This document shows positions 22,939 through 42,099 of a DNA stretch of 64,000 nucleotides, one piece after another. Numbering within the stretch: the stretch's first letter is position 1; each line of letters starts with the position of its first letter. The DNA lies in contig CAJNOL010000058.1 of the NCBI GenBank assembly GCA_905250125.1, positions 158,109 through 222,108 on the forward strand. Direction: 5' to 3'. This DNA comes from Rotaria sordida (taxonomy: Eukaryota; Rotifera; Eurotatoria; Philodinida; Philodinidae). Below the pieces are notes generated by a model. That model ran no database searches, had not been told where the DNA came from, and saw nothing but the letters and a program-made list of their open reading frames with translations. The position numbers and the translations under genes are program-made.

Positions 22939-25900
22939 ATGGAAGGACTACCATGTTTACCAGGAAATTCATTTCGTGATCCAACAGTGTGTATTATTGA
23001 TAGATGTTGTTTTTATGTGGTTTTTTTCTATTAAAATGCAAATATTTATATTTTAGCAAACTAATTTTCATGTCAGTCACACGCTCGATGTAAAAAATGG
23101 TCATCGAGTTACTAAATGGCCTCAAGTAGGGTTAGGTAAGAGAAAAATGATACTATTAATTATTCGAAAAAACCGATGTTTTAATTAACGTAGGTACCAA
23201 TAGATCGGTATCCCTCCGAAGATTAGTTTAGTCTTCCCGAATTTTGTTGTTATGGTACCATGCACAATGTATCTACATTCTCAAAAAATTGAGCATTTGT
23301 CCTCCTTTGAGTTTTAAATTGCCTTTCCAAAAGAGAAAATCTGAATCAGATACTATGCAAAACTATTAATTGCATATCTAAAGTTAATATTCGTACAGAT
23401 AAAGTTCACAAAAGAAAATCGACACGTCCACAACACAGTAGTCGGAACAGCAGAATTTTTTTTTTTCTAACGTAGTTTTGATGCGATTTTATTCTACAGA
23501 ATAATTCAACTGTAAAGGATAAACGATCGGAAAAATATTAATCAGATTAATTTAAACAGATTTGAATAAATACTTTTTTTTTTGTTCTTTTTATTTATGA
23601 TAGTCATTGTTTATTTTCAGGTGGTACACGTATTAATTATAATCAAATTAGTGAAGATGAATTAGAACTTCTTCGAAATTATCGACCAGAACTTTTATAT
23701 GGTAAAGCAGTTGTTGAAACACCGGATAAATTTGTTCCAGCTACATTAGCATTTGATAAAAAAGTTCTTCGTTATTTTGGTTATTTTAAACAAACAATTC
23801 ATGAAAGTCCAAATGAATATTATCGTGTACGACCAGTTAAAATTCTTTATTATCTTGAAGATGATAGTTTAGAAATACTTGAAGAAGTTCAAGAAAATAG
23901 TGGTATTCCACAAGGTAAATTAATTCGTCGTCATCGTTTTCCAAAAAATGATCAAGGTGAAACATATAATTTTCGTGATATTAATCTTGGACAAAATTTA
24001 GCTGTTTATGGAAAAGTATTTCGTATCTGTGATTGTGATGCTTTTACTCGAGTAAGAACAAAAAAAAAAACAAAGTCTATCTTTAAAGAAATATTTTATT
24101 GATTTATTTCATTTATCTTAGGAATGGCTTGAAAGTGAAGGTATTCATGTAAATCAATCAGAATTAATACCACGTGATCCATATTTAACAAAACGACAAC
24201 AAGCAGCTGAACTTAAAACATATAAAACAAGAAGTGATTTCGATAAACTTAAACAATATGTTGAAATGGATCGAAAAGTTTTACGTTTTTATGCTATATG
24301 GGATGATCGATCACAAATGTTTGGTGAAAAAAGAGAATTTATTATTCAATATTTTTTAGTTAATGATACAATGGAAGTACGAGAAGTACATAAAGCTAAT
24401 GATGGTCGAGATCCATTTCCTGTACTTATTACACGTCATAAAATTCCTAAAGATCGTTATGATGTCAAAGGTTAGTCTAATAACAGAACAAATTCTTATA
24501 TATAGAATTTTAAAGTAAGAAGATTAAATCAAATTATGGACACTTCCGCACTAGGATAGATTCTATTAAACTGATGATGAACAATAATATTAACTTAATT
24601 ATTTGAGTATCGCCCACATTGATCAATAGATTTTCTTATGTATGATTTGAGAGTAGATCCATCCATTCACATATTTTCTACGTTCAGACTTTATCAATAT
24701 CCTGTTGGACAGTCAATTACCAAAGTAAAAAAAAAAACAATTCAATTGAAAATTTGTATATTCTTATTTAATGTTGCTGTTTCTTATTGATTTTTTGTAT
24801 CTAATCTTGCAGAGCACTTAAATAATATAAATGCACTCCGAATAGTTTCAGAGTGTTAGTCAATGAAAATGAAATTCATGTAAATCAAAACAATAATGAA
24901 CCTTCTTTGATATGATTTTTTTAGGCACATTTCCACATGTATTTCTTGAATTAACTGATACTGAAGTGACTGATTATTTTAAACCATCGGATTTCATGAT
25001 TGGAAAAACTGTTAATATTTATGGACGAAATTTTCATATATATGATTGTGATGTTTTTACGAAAACATTTTATGCAAAAAATTTTGGTGTTAATACATTT
25101 GAACCAATTAATATTCAAGAAACACGTAATGAATTTGCTAAAATGGTAAAATTTAAAATATTATCTCTTTGATATTAAAGAAAAAAAATATATATGATTT
25201 TAGGAAATTCCTCCATATAATGGATTTGGATCAATAGAAGATTCAATGCAAAATTGTTTACGTCTTCAACCTGAACGACCGAAAAAAGATTATGTTAAAT
25301 TAATGGAAAATGATCATCGCGTACTTCGTTATGAAGCTGTTTTAGTACGAAACTATTTTTTGTGTATTTTATTTTAAATATCATTTATTTATTTTTTTTA
25401 AATAGGATAGTCCACGTGAAGATGATAAATTACGTAAATTTATTATTAGTTATCGTCTTGGTGATGATACAATTAGTGTTTATGAACCACCTCAACGTAA
25501 TTCAGGTATTATTGGTGGACGATTTCTTGAACGAACACGTGTATCAAAACCAGGTGAATTTAATAGAAACAAAAAAAAATAAAATTAATATTTTTTTTCT
25601 CTTTCAAAAAAAAACAAGGTTCTTCACTTGAACATCCTCAATTTTATGGTCCATCTGATTTTTATATTGGTGCAACTATTGAAATATTTCGTCAACGTTT
25701 TATAATTCGTTCAGCTGATTTATTTGTATTAAAATATGCTGAAGAACATCCTGAACAATTTACACCAACTGTTATTGAATCATTACGACAACATTTAAGT
25801 AATGAAACTGGTCGACCAGATGCACGTCTTACTACAAATATACATATACAACGTAAACCAGGTGATTTTATACGTTTATATGCTGAAGTACGTAATAAAT

Positions 25901-26181
25901 TAAAACATATGCGTATAACAAATCATGAAGAAATTCGACAAATGTTTTTACGTTATGATAAAGATCGAAATGGTTTTATAGCTCGAGAAAATATCGTAGA
26001 TATATTTCGTCAAATTAATTTACCACTTGAAAATGACCTTATTGATGCGGTAAAAAAAATAAAGACATGAAAACAATGTATTATAAATTTTTTTTTTTTT
26101 ATTTAGATGATTGCTGAATGTACGACAAACAGTGAAGGAAAAATCAATTTATATGATTTTTTACGTTTTTTTGATAGTTAA
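22939..26181 (+). CDS. EFHC1: EFHC1/EFHC2-type protein with three DM10 domains and an EF-hand
   Basis: Ciliary doublet-microtubule inner protein. Nine exons (22939-22986, 23057-23135, 23621-24051, 24122-24470, 24925-25145, 25204-25344, 25406-25553, 25619-26049, 26107-26181) splice in frame to 640 residues, the same length as human EFHC1. The N-terminus (LPCLPGNSFRDPT) is the family's conserved microtubule-facing start. DM10 domain 1 lies at about 80-200 (NSGIPQGKLIRRHRFP, CDCDAFTR), domain 2 at about 230-375 (RDPFPVLITRHKIP, YDCDVFTK) and domain 3 at about 413-530 (NSGIIGGRFLERTRV). The C-terminal EF-hand has the loop DKDRNGFIARE. Introns 2 and 4 (485 and 454 bp) are larger than the rest. AATAAA follows at 26320. 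Choosing EFHC1 over EFHC2 rests mainly on length. Confidence 0.95.
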
Positions 26182-28697
26182 AAAAAGAAAAACTGATAAA
26201 ATATTTTCCAACATACATTTGTGATCAATAAGAAAAATATTCTTTCTTTTTTCCATTTTACTTCCTTTTAATTATCATGCTTTTAATATATTTTACTTTC
26301 ACAAGTTCATTGTCTTCTCAATAAATAAACATATGAAAAAAATAAAGAGATTCTTTCCTTTTTTTTTTTCTTTGTGAATTTCCTCATAAAATCTTTTCTT
26401 TGAAATAAATTGATACAAACGAGCAGTATTGTCAACATTTGTATTTGTCTAATAAACGAAAAGAAGTTACTTGTTTTTCTTTTTTGTCTTAGTGAATATC
26501 ATAAAATGGTACGCCAAATTGTTTATAACAATTGGTTTAAGGAATAGATGGATAACAATATAAAAGGATTATTGCGAAAGTTACTTGAAACTTACGAGAG
26601 AATGGTTCTCACTGTCAAATAGCTTTTCGCTTGAAATTGTTACTATTTCAATCAGTCATAGTGAGCAAGAAAAAATCTCTATAATCGGATTTTGAGCTAT
26701 GACAAATGTATTGTTATTGAGACATCAGTCTGTCATGGAAATGTCCTTGTGTTAAAGCACAACTCAAAATAGGAGTTTATTTAAAATGTAAATATATTGG
26801 CACAAATACGTTCATTTTAGCTGAAACTTTGAAGAGTTTCTAGTGACTATAAACCCTATGTATGGACGAAATTCCAGTTCAAAACTCTGTTATTTAGGTT
26901 CTTAGTGATTCCGTACTCATAGAGCAAAACTCGAGTGACGCGTTCATAACTCGAGAAGCAAACCAAAACAAACTTTTCACCACTTATCATATATGTCTTA
27001 TACACATTGATTTTCAATTTATATTTTAACCAAGAAACCATTGAAATGAAAAGTAGTTTTGTTCGAAAAAAAAAATTCTCTTGTTTATTGATGTTCTCTA
27101 ATGTTAATATCAAATTTTAACGACTTCAACTCAATCTTGTGAATCTCTTTTTGTGAGTTTACTGAACAAATCATTCTTTGTATGTCTTCCTTAGAAGTAA
27201 TTCAGTATGCTAATGTTCATGAAATTAAACAGGCTGTTACAACAGCCCAAATAATCAATACTGGCTCAGTTTCACAAACATTATGAACTTCATTAATTTT
27301 TTTTCTTCAATAATTTTTGAATGTCTTGGGAAACTTTATCGATTTACTACTGTACTAGTTTCATAAAAGCATTGAAAAGTATCTCTAGTACAGTCTACAT
27401 ATAATATTTGTATGACAGATTTGACTTGTCGTTTTCATTTCACATCGACCAACGAGTAAAATTTAGTTATAAATAAAACTATTCATATTTTAATGTTTGT
27501 AGATATAAAAATTTATCCAAAAATACATAAAATAATACTTCAAAGAACATACTATCCTAATACAAGAATATAGTATCAATTGTTTATAGTAATTAGAATA
27601 ATATGTACGTTTTTTTCCTGATCCTCTTCTCCTTTGGAATAATCAATAAATCTCATCTATTGTCTAGTAATAACTTTGATGCACGATATCTATAAACAAA
27701 AATTTCTTCTTATTAAAAATTTAAAACATTTTTTTATATATGTACGATCATGAAACGGCTCAAGCTCTATGTAGATTTTCTTGTTTATTGAAAATTAAAA
27801 AAAGAATAAGAATAAAATAGAATCTATTATTAATAATATTGTTTACGCTTTGATAGTTTCGTCATTTCAGATAAATAGAAATCGGTAAGTTCTAGTATAT
27901 CAGAACATGTTGATAAAAAATTTTATTACTACGAATAAAATAAAGACTAATAGACAAAAATGTATACAAATAAAATATACTAGATAACAAGCAATAAATT
28001 ATTTTTTTTAATCATCTAATATTTTCTAACATACCAATTAAAAGATGATGACAAACTTAAAATATTATATGAAAGTTGTTTTTGAAAAAAGATTTTCTCC
28101 TAAAATAGAAAACTTGTAATTTGTTAATAAATAAGATCGAATGCAAATTTGTCGACATGAACGTGTATGTTAATTGAAGAGTAGGAAATTGTATTTTTTT
28201 TTTAATGTTAATTAAAGGAAAATAAAGAATATTCAAGATGATATATTAATTTCGAGATTTACATAAATAAGTATAATGGAGAGAAAAACATTATCCAAAC
28301 CGTTTATTAACAAGATCACTCTTCATTCTAAAACTGACAGATAAGACATGTTGAACTTTTTCAATAAAACAATATCAGATAAAAACAATATGAGAATTCG
28401 ATTATATTCTATTGCAATTAATAAATACTATATGATCTTTATCAATGAGTATATTTCATTTATTATTCAAGATATAATTGAAGTCACAAATATTTAAATT
28501 TTCTGTCACAGTTATTTTAATCAGTTTGAGATATTCAAATATATATGAATTTATGTAGATGATATATTTGAGAATCTTTTTTCATAGGCATAAGTTGAAC
28601 AATATTCTAATGTATAAAGCTTGGTAATAAAAAAAAAACGATTTTATGTAATAATGTTGATGAAAAGCCTTTTTCTTGTTGGTTATGTGTTACCATA
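26182..28697. other. Intergenic, no gene seen
   Basis: Starts with the EFHC1 3' UTR, with poly-A signal AATAAA at 26320-26325. The rest is AT-rich and closed in all frames except the minus frame at 26856-27113, which has no recognisable features. Confidence 0.5.
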
Positions 28698-30264
28698 TGA
28701 GTCAAAATGATTGCAACATCAGATGTTTTGCAAATATCTCAACACCGACAAACTCTATATCATTGAATTTTTTTATCAAAAAATGCGCCATCAAATTCTT
28801 TAAAAAAACCAGGCAATGAGAAATCCCATTACATTATTCTAATCGTTGTCTTATAACGTTAAAATTGAAACAGTGAGTGATGGTCAAATATTCCATTATT
28901 TTGAGAGAAACAAAAAAACAACTCTTCTTTTTATTTCAAGTCAATTTTTGCATGATATACTTTGTAAAAAAAGTCTGAAGAAAAAAGAGCCGATCATCTT
29001 GCAAACACAACTCAAAAAGAATGTTTCGATATACTTCATTTATTTGTTTCTTCAAATCTTCTCATCTTTTGACCTTTTGATTCTCGATGTTCTCATTAAC
29101 ATGGTTCCAGGTAGAGTAATCTAATAAGTTTCAGTCCAATGAATTATAAAGCCACCGATCTTTAGGTATGGTACGTGACATTTCTGAAACTTTTTTTTTC
29201 CATTGTAATAATAGACAATAATAACATCGCGAAGATCTTCAGCTTTTATCATTTAATAATTTCGTCAGTATAATTAAAAAGACCCTTTCATGCAAAAGTA
29301 TTAGAGAATTTCATGATCCATGTTATAGAAAAAAAATGATTTGATGTTTTATGATTCGTCAGTAGTGAGATATATCCAAGATAGTCAATTACATTTTCAT
29401 TTTCATTTTCATTTCTTTCAAAATAATGGAACATTTAACCATGACACAGTATCTCAGTTTTAACTTTGTAAGAAAATTATTAAGACTCCTCAAAAATCGA
29501 TCTCAGCCCAGAAACGTTCAAGTGATATGAAATTTTCAGGATATGTTGGAGCTATTGTAGAAAATCTATGGTGAATTTTTCAGTCCGATATCATGACGTC
29601 TGAGGGAGATATTGACCAAACAAGAGTAAAAAATAGCGAATTTCGCAACCCAAATTTCTCAGTCTAGGTCCATATGATGTTTTTAAATTTTCTTTTTGTT
29701 TGAAAGAGCATGTCAGGATGCAGGGTATCACAAAGTTCTTTTTTTAAATTCTTACTTTTTAAGCGGAAAGAAGGCATTACAAGTTCAATGACTTTGAAAA
29801 CTCCTAAAAAATGGCGCTGTTTCTATAGAAGTATTTTTTTATATTGTTATAAAAAAGCTTATTTCAAAAAAGCAGGACTCTGTAGTACCCTGCGTCTTGA
29901 CGTACTCTTTCAAACAGACAGAAGATTTAAATACATCACATGGATCTGGACTGAGAAATTTGGGTTGCACGTTTGACATATCATGAACTGAGAAAAAATG
30001 AGGTACTGCGTAAAAATTTTTGTCGTTTATGAGCGATCAGATCACGAGTTATCTTCCCCTGTGTTTATCTTAATTTCGATCATTCTGATGAAACGTGACT
30101 TTTTTTGAGGGGAACCTTAAAACAATTCAATAGGATTCTTCGTTGCCGTTATTCCAGAGAATATGACAGTGCATCTTTTAATTTAAAAAAACCAGTCAAG
30201 ATTATAGAATTTGTCTGTGTTGAGATATTCGTAATATATTCCATGTTACAATCATTTTGACTCA
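28698..30264. mobile_element. Non-autonomous inverted-repeat DNA element with a nested inner palindrome
   Basis: The outer ends are inverted copies. The left begins TGAGTCAAAATGATTGCAAC, and the right ends with a sequence whose reverse complement is TGAGTCAAAATGATTGTAAC. Similarity continues inward for about 100 bp (AATATCTCAACACCGACAAA against AATATCTCAACACAGACAAA). Inside is a second inverted pair, about 29640-29745 and 29885-29985, sharing GCAACCCAAATTTCTCAG and its complement. The small plus frames at 28846-29124 and 29710-29976 fall inside these repeats and do not look like transposase. No target duplication is clear, so the superfamily is undetermined; a Tc1/mariner-type MITE is one possibility. 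Confidence 0.75.
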
Positions 30265-30805
30265 CCTACTAATACATATTTCAATGGCAGAGATTTACTC
30301 TTTTTTTTTTGATTTTACATTGAGCCTTATATATATATTACTAAAATAAAAAAAAAACAGTCAGATAAATATAAAAAATTATTTGAAATATTTTACCTAT
30401 ATGTTCCATTACGAATTCTCTCTGTATATATTGGTATTCCTTAAAATCATCTTAATAAACAAAAGAAATTCTCAATAAATTATTTTGCAAGATCAATAAA
30501 ATGAAATATAGTTACTTATTCTCTAGGTGATTAACTATCCAATTAAAAACAACATTTAAAAAATCAACAACAAATTATTAAGGTTATTGTCGTTTATTTT
30601 TTATCAGAAAAAAAACCAGGGAAATATGGTGACAAGAACAAAAACGAAAGTATGGATATAAACTAGTTCTGTTTAAACACAAGAAAACAAACGAACGGAT
30701 CTACAGTTAAGGAAAGTTTTCATAATCAGTGCTTTCTACGAAGAATAATAATGGGAGAAAAGTTGAAAAAAAGAAATTCGTTAAGGATGGATTGTTTTAT
30801 GTTAT
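30265..30805. other. Spacer, no gene seen
   Basis: AT-rich spacer that includes the 3' region of the NDUFA4 gene (minus). Nothing else recognised. Confidence 0.5.
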
Positions 30806-31078
30806 TTACTCGTCGAGTTCTGGTTCATATTCACTCTTTTTTAATTTACGATAATCATGTAATTTAACATATTTTGCATGTTTAAATGAACCATCATTAT
30901 TGACATGTGCTTCCCATGGTCGTTCAGGATTACCTCGATTCACTTTAACATCAGGTGAAAAAGCTAGACTACGAAATGCATGTCCAGCTGCCATTACCAC
31001 ACCAAGTGTAACGACGGAAAAAAGTGGTATTAATGAATAATTCGCTCTCAGCGTTTGCCACGTTAAACCTTTTAACAT
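30806..31078 (-). CDS. NDUFA4: NDUFA4-like cytochrome c oxidase subunit
   Basis: A single-exon 90-residue protein of the NDUFA4 family, a small inner-membrane subunit now assigned to respiratory complex IV. Visible family marks are YSLIPLF at residues 15-21, a single membrane segment (about 16-34), FSPDVKVNRGNPERPWE and the C-terminal KLHDYRKLKKSEYEPEL, matching the usual NPDV..NNPEPW...DYSKLKKE pattern. It is slightly longer than the usual 81 residues, with a short acidic tail. The start is the first ATG and is followed by a short amphipathic segment typical of the family. Confidence 0.88.
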   Translation of the reverse strand: MLKGLTWQTLRANYSLIPLFSVVTLGVVMAAGHAFRSLAFSPDVKVNRGNPERPWEAHVNNDGSFKHAKYVKLHDYRKLKKSEYEPELDE

Positions 31079-36734
<5,656 letters not shown>

Positions 36735-39700
36735 CATTAGATGAGATTTCTTTTTTTTTCTTCTTTTATTTCCAGTATCATATATATAAATATATATATA
36801 TATATATGAATGGCGAGGAAAGATGACATTTCATTTTGTTCGCTTATTTGTTTGTTTGTTTGTTTTTTAATTCTTCGTTTTTACCCTTATTTTCTTTTGA
36901 ATTTGTCAACAAGAAAAAACATATTCTTTTTCTTTTTTCTTTTTTTTCTTTTGAAAAAAAAATAAATTTATCAAGCTGCTGCAAATAAAGATATAATTTT
37001 TTGTGGTTAGTATTGTTTTTACTATGACGAAAGAATAATGAAAAAAAAATTGGAAGGACATATATAAACTTCTCTCTTTCATCATCAATTCCAGCTGTTG
37101 CATACATCATATAAACATACATTTGGCATTAGTTTTTCTCAATTTGTCGTCATTTATGTTTTCCTATGAATACAATAAAAAAAAAAAAAAAAAAACTACC
37201 AACATACACACTATCATCCGTTTGGTGCGTCATTATTATTACAAATTGTTGTTTGATTGTCGTCAGCTTGTTCAATCTTTCATTTTCTTTTTAATTTTAA
37301 TATTAGAATTTAGTAGATACAATTTCAATATATATTGATTGAAATTTACTTTGAATCAATTTTACTGTTTTAAGGATCAACAAATCTCATTTTAGTTGTC
37401 GATCATATCTGATTACAATTGTTCAAATAGTAGCATATGTTGTTTTGTTTTATTGAAACAGTACATTCGGATTTAGATGAATATACATACGCATATAAAG
37501 ATTTCATTGTCTTGATTGTAAAACGAGAAGAAAAAACCTTCGATACGATAGATAGATTGCCATAAGCAATAAATAAGATCAAAAATGTTGAACGTAATCA
37601 TTGGTGACCCACGGCAGGAATAGTCGGCAACATAACAATAACTAATGAACAACATGTCGGTTATATGTGACAATGAGTCAATCTCCTGCTGAGTATATAG
37701 AAAACGTTAGATCCGCTCTATACTCAAGGACATAATCATACAAGCAATTTGACTTTTGTAACACTTGAAATTTTCTTTTTCTTTTTGTTTTTCAAAGAAA
37801 AACTTATTCCAAGTGTAATTAAATGAGTATCAATTGTCAACATATGTATATTTAATTAATTCTTCTCCTTTTTTTCTTTTTTTTTTTTTTTGGTAGTAGT
37901 ACTGAACAATTGCATAAGATGTAATCTTTTGATGATTGGTTTTCATGAACAAATAGAAACGATAATCATCAATTTTAGTATATATGTATATATATGTATA
38001 TATATATATATATACATGTTCGATGAAGACAAATAAACGAACAGTAGAAGAGAAAAGAGCAAAATTGAAATCCAATTCAAATGCAAACGATGTAGAGAAA
38101 GAGCAAAAACTAAATAATCTATCAAGTGGCTTGAGATGTATGCTTGTGTTATTTTTATTCTTGTATACATCTTATCAACAATAAAAAAGAAAAAAAAAGG
38201 TACACATATATACATATATGTATGTATATATGTATGATCGAGTGGCTTTCACGCAACGACAACACTTCGAAATGCTGCGAATAGAAGTAAATTAAAAAGA
38301 AAACACAGACATACTCTCAATTAAATAAAATCACTATAGGTGACTTTGACATGCGTTTCAAATCAATGAATGAAGCTCTATATAACAAACGAAATCTACC
38401 GCATACGTCTTATATTAGCATATATGAAATTTCTATATAAATTAGAATATCAACATATACTCTAACAAATAAGAAAGAGATAGAAGAAAAACTATCTGCT
38501 AATCTTTTCTACTAATAAATAAACATACAATAAGGAAATGGGCGTGTATGTTCTTTAGCAAATGATGATGATGATGTATATGGAGCAACAGCGGGAGAAT
38601 GAGTAGTATACACGAAGCAACAGCTAATTCCTTGTATATGAGCTTGTTAACACACACACATACACATACTATGTTGATGATGGTTAAGTACACGAATACA
38701 AGGGAAAATAAACATTAAAAGATGCACAAGTCGACAAGTATCTTTATTGATTGGCCAACAAATAATTTGTCAAATAATCTACGCCCAACAGATAAATCTG
38801 TTTACGGTGTCAGTATGTTCGAGAAAAAGCAATGATGATGTGTTTTTATGTTTATTTCAAAACATAATTTACAATTTTTTTTAGAAATAATCGGAGATGT
38901 ATAAAAATCTTTTCGTTCTTTTTTTTGCAAATAAAGTATGTAAATAAAAAAAAACAAATGGATTCAGATTTAATAAAAAAAAAAGTAATCTTTCAATTTT
39001 GAATCAAAGAAAATCGACGGTTACAAACAGAAAAAAAAAGAAGCAAAAGTTTATATGATCATCAGATAAAAACAATCTATCTTTTTGAATAAAATGTCAA
39101 GATCAATTGCATTAGATTTCTATTGGATAGTTGTATTTGTAAACATCTCAAGAATAATATTTCCTTTTTCTTATGTTTTCTTTCCGTTTTTTTTTTCTGC
39201 AATAATATACATATATAATATAATATATATATATATGTATTTGATATACATCTCTCTTATAAGTTTCCTTTAAAAAAAAATGCGGCCCGGAAGTGTTAGT
39301 TTTTTGTGTCAGATATGTCGATTAGCAGAATATATGCTGATGGAGATATGATCTAATGAGAACAGACAATGAAATGTTGAGCCAACTCGTGCCAAGTGAT
39401 GGATGCCAGAACAGAAGTAAAAAACGAAAAGAAACATGTATCAAACATAATAGCAGACACTAATCATTAGTCGAGTCGATTAGCACTGCTGTGCATATAT
39501 AACATTGATGGCAAGAAAAAAAGTCAAAGTAATTAAAGAGTAAACAAACAAATAAGACTCTTTTCTTTTCTGTCAAGTTCGATAGATATGTAGATAGATC
39601 ATATTTCGAGATAAGTATGACCTAATTGATAGTAAAAGAAAAGCTCATTTTGTTTTTATTTTCTTTCTTCCTTGATTTAAGAATATAAGACAACAAACAA

Positions 39701-39750
39701 TACACAAAAAAAAATGAAAATTTTATACACATAACATAATAACCAGGTGT
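36735..39750. other. Gene-free region downstream of FOXG1
   Basis: About 3 kb of low-complexity AT-rich DNA with TA-rich microsatellites near 36781-36808, 37980-38016 and 38200-38237, and many poly-A/poly-T runs. The numerous short frames here are simple-sequence artefacts. No gene, RNA gene or transposon end was recognised. Confidence 0.55.
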
Positions 39751-42099
39751 TTATGATACTAAAAAAAAAGGAAAAGAATAAATTAATATGTGTGTAAAAT
39801 AACTAAAGATAAACAACTTACCTAGATAATCATCCATTAATGTACCAACGGCGAACTAAAGAAAGAAAAAGCAAATTATTGTTTTTTTATTACTACTACA
39901 TTTTCTATCTGGGTCATGTCAAACGATTGATGGAAAGAATCGAATATGAACATATTTGAAGATCATTTCTTTGAATTATGCTACTTATTATTACTTAAAT
40001 CAGATTAGCTTAACTCTCTTAAATTGTAGTATCTAGAGTTATTCATTAAGTAAAATAAATATTTTAATATAATTGCAACGATTAACATAGCACTGTCATA
40101 TCTCAAGATAATTTCACTTGATTGATTCATTGACGTTTTATTTCATATAAATTTATAAACCCATTATTTCTGAAAATATCTGTAAAAACATCATATAAAA
40201 TTTAGTTTGAAATCTTTTTAATATTCTTGTGCATTTTCATTTTCAGTTTAACTATATCTTTAACAGACATCATGGACACATGGAACTATTGAAATTATTA
40301 TACAGTCTTGAAAAGGTAGTGTTTCGTGTGTGTGATGTTAGAAAATAGAGTGTTCGAACAATTTTTTTCGTGATATCATTATCAATGGAGAAAAATATTT
40401 TACTATGCTTTAAGGCTTTTTTTAGTGCGGAAGTAAAAAGATTATGCTAGTCGAACTTCATATTATATCACAAAGATAGAGTTGCTCCGCATTTTAGTTA
40501 CTAGGTCTGTTAATTTCTGCAGAAAATTTCTCCAAGTAAATGCAATAGAAAAGGTAACTCATTTCAATGGTCAGCTGAGCCGATGCGACTCAACGTTTTT
40601 TTATGGAAATATGTTGAAAATAATTTTTACAAGACATCTGTCAAAGATTTCGAACAAAATTTTATATGATGCTTTTACAGATATTTTCAAAAATGATAAG
40701 TTTGTATGTTGCATTTATAAGTAATCATTTTGTATACCTATTAGAGATAAATTTTATGTTAAATAAAACTTCAATAAGTATGAAATGAAACTATAAAAAT
40801 CTCCTATAAATCGCTTGAACGATGAAAAAGATAGGTGCACTCCTTTTTCGACCACACTTTTTGAAACATCCTGAGTATGCTAGTCAAAGAAAATTTTCGA
40901 AGTCGAAGTGAAAAGTTTGACTTCACAGGACTCTAGACTAAAGTATTGATTGACTTCAATGAATTTGATTTTAAATTAATCAAAACAACATAACAGAGTT
41001 ACTACTTTAAATGTTAGACATGTAGTCTTATCAAAATGTTTGATTATATGTTAAGAATCTAAAGTCAAAATGAAAATGAAATATTGCTTCTGCTAATATA
41101 AAAAAGACAAATAAACTGTTGAAATAGTTTTACTAATATAATTTCAGTTTTCTTTTTTTAGATTCTGCTTTTCAAAATGGATTTTTATATATCACTGATA
41201 TAATATAAATAAACATAAATTATTATTTATTTATATATAATTTCTTCTGTTCGGTACATACAAATTCTTTAGCATCGACTTGAAGACCAGCAATTTTCAC
41301 TCGAATACTATCATCTGGTTGAATCATAAGATCCTAGAAAAAATTTAAATATATAGAAAATTAAATGCGAAATAAACAAATAAAATTTTCTTACATCATC
41401 TTTCTTTTTATAACATGGTGGATTTGCACTTTGATCATATTCCATATCACGTGGAATACTCTGAGATAAATATATTATTATTATTATTACAAAAAAACAA
41501 ATGACTATGATATCAATACAACACTTACATGACGTGAAATAAAACAAGTTAATGGACCAATTTTACAAAAAATACCCATCTTAAAAAAAATTTAAAAAGA
41601 AAAATAAAACGTTCTCAAAAAATATTATCATAATATTCATTCGAAATTTTACTTTTGTTACTTGAGTGATAATAGCTTCGACAACTTCATGTTTAAATGG
41701 TCGAAATACAATAGCATGATATTTGACAGGAAATATAACATAACCACGTCCTAATAATGAACTATATTTTTATATTATCAATTAATTGATATATTGTTTT
41801 TTACCAGGTTGAATTCTACCTACACCAATATTATCTATTGATGTAACTGCAATTACATAACCGTATCTATTGAAAAAAAACGAAGATTTTTTTGTCAAAA
41901 GAAATCAATAATTACAATAATTTACCGGCCAATACATTTTCCTTCAACTTCATTGAATAACATACGTCGAACTGTTTTAATAAGTTGAGGACCAAAATAA
42001 CGTGGATGAAGTAAAATTTCATGATCCAAACTAACCTAGATTATATAAAATTTCTTATTATATTCAGTTAATATTCATTTTACGCACGTGAAAGAACAT
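39751..42099 (-). CDS. POLR2G: RNA polymerase II subunit RPB7 (POLR2G)
   Basis: RPB7 forms the RPB4/RPB7 stalk of RNA polymerase II and binds nascent RNA. Nine exons on the minus strand splice in frame to 170 residues (human has 172): 42099-42088 (MFFH only), 42035-41926, 41866-41805, 41750-41653, 41579-41529, 41460-41395, 41333-41262, 39855-39822 and 39758-39751. The product shows [53 protein letters not shown], the S1-type part with [15 protein letters not shown], and ends MDDYLVS. The first and last coding exons are 12 and 8 bp; the last is a tentative assignment from the conserved ending. Intron 7 is 1406 bp, while the others are about 50-80 bp. Confidence 0.94.
39856..41261 (-). other. 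Oversized intron 7 of POLR2G
   Basis: A 1.4-kb intron between the conserved KEF and [11 protein letters not shown] coding pieces. The 80-codon plus frame at 40482-40724 has no recognisable motif. The size suggests an old insertion, but I could not find convincing terminal repeats. Confidence 0.6.

Noticed and set aside
37830-38693. Several short frames of both strands downstream of FOXG1
   Set aside because: They read through TA, CA and CAT microsatellites and homopolymers, which explains their open state.
40482-40724. 80-codon plus frame inside POLR2G intron 7
   Set aside because: No recognisable motif, no acceptor or donor context, antisense to the host gene.
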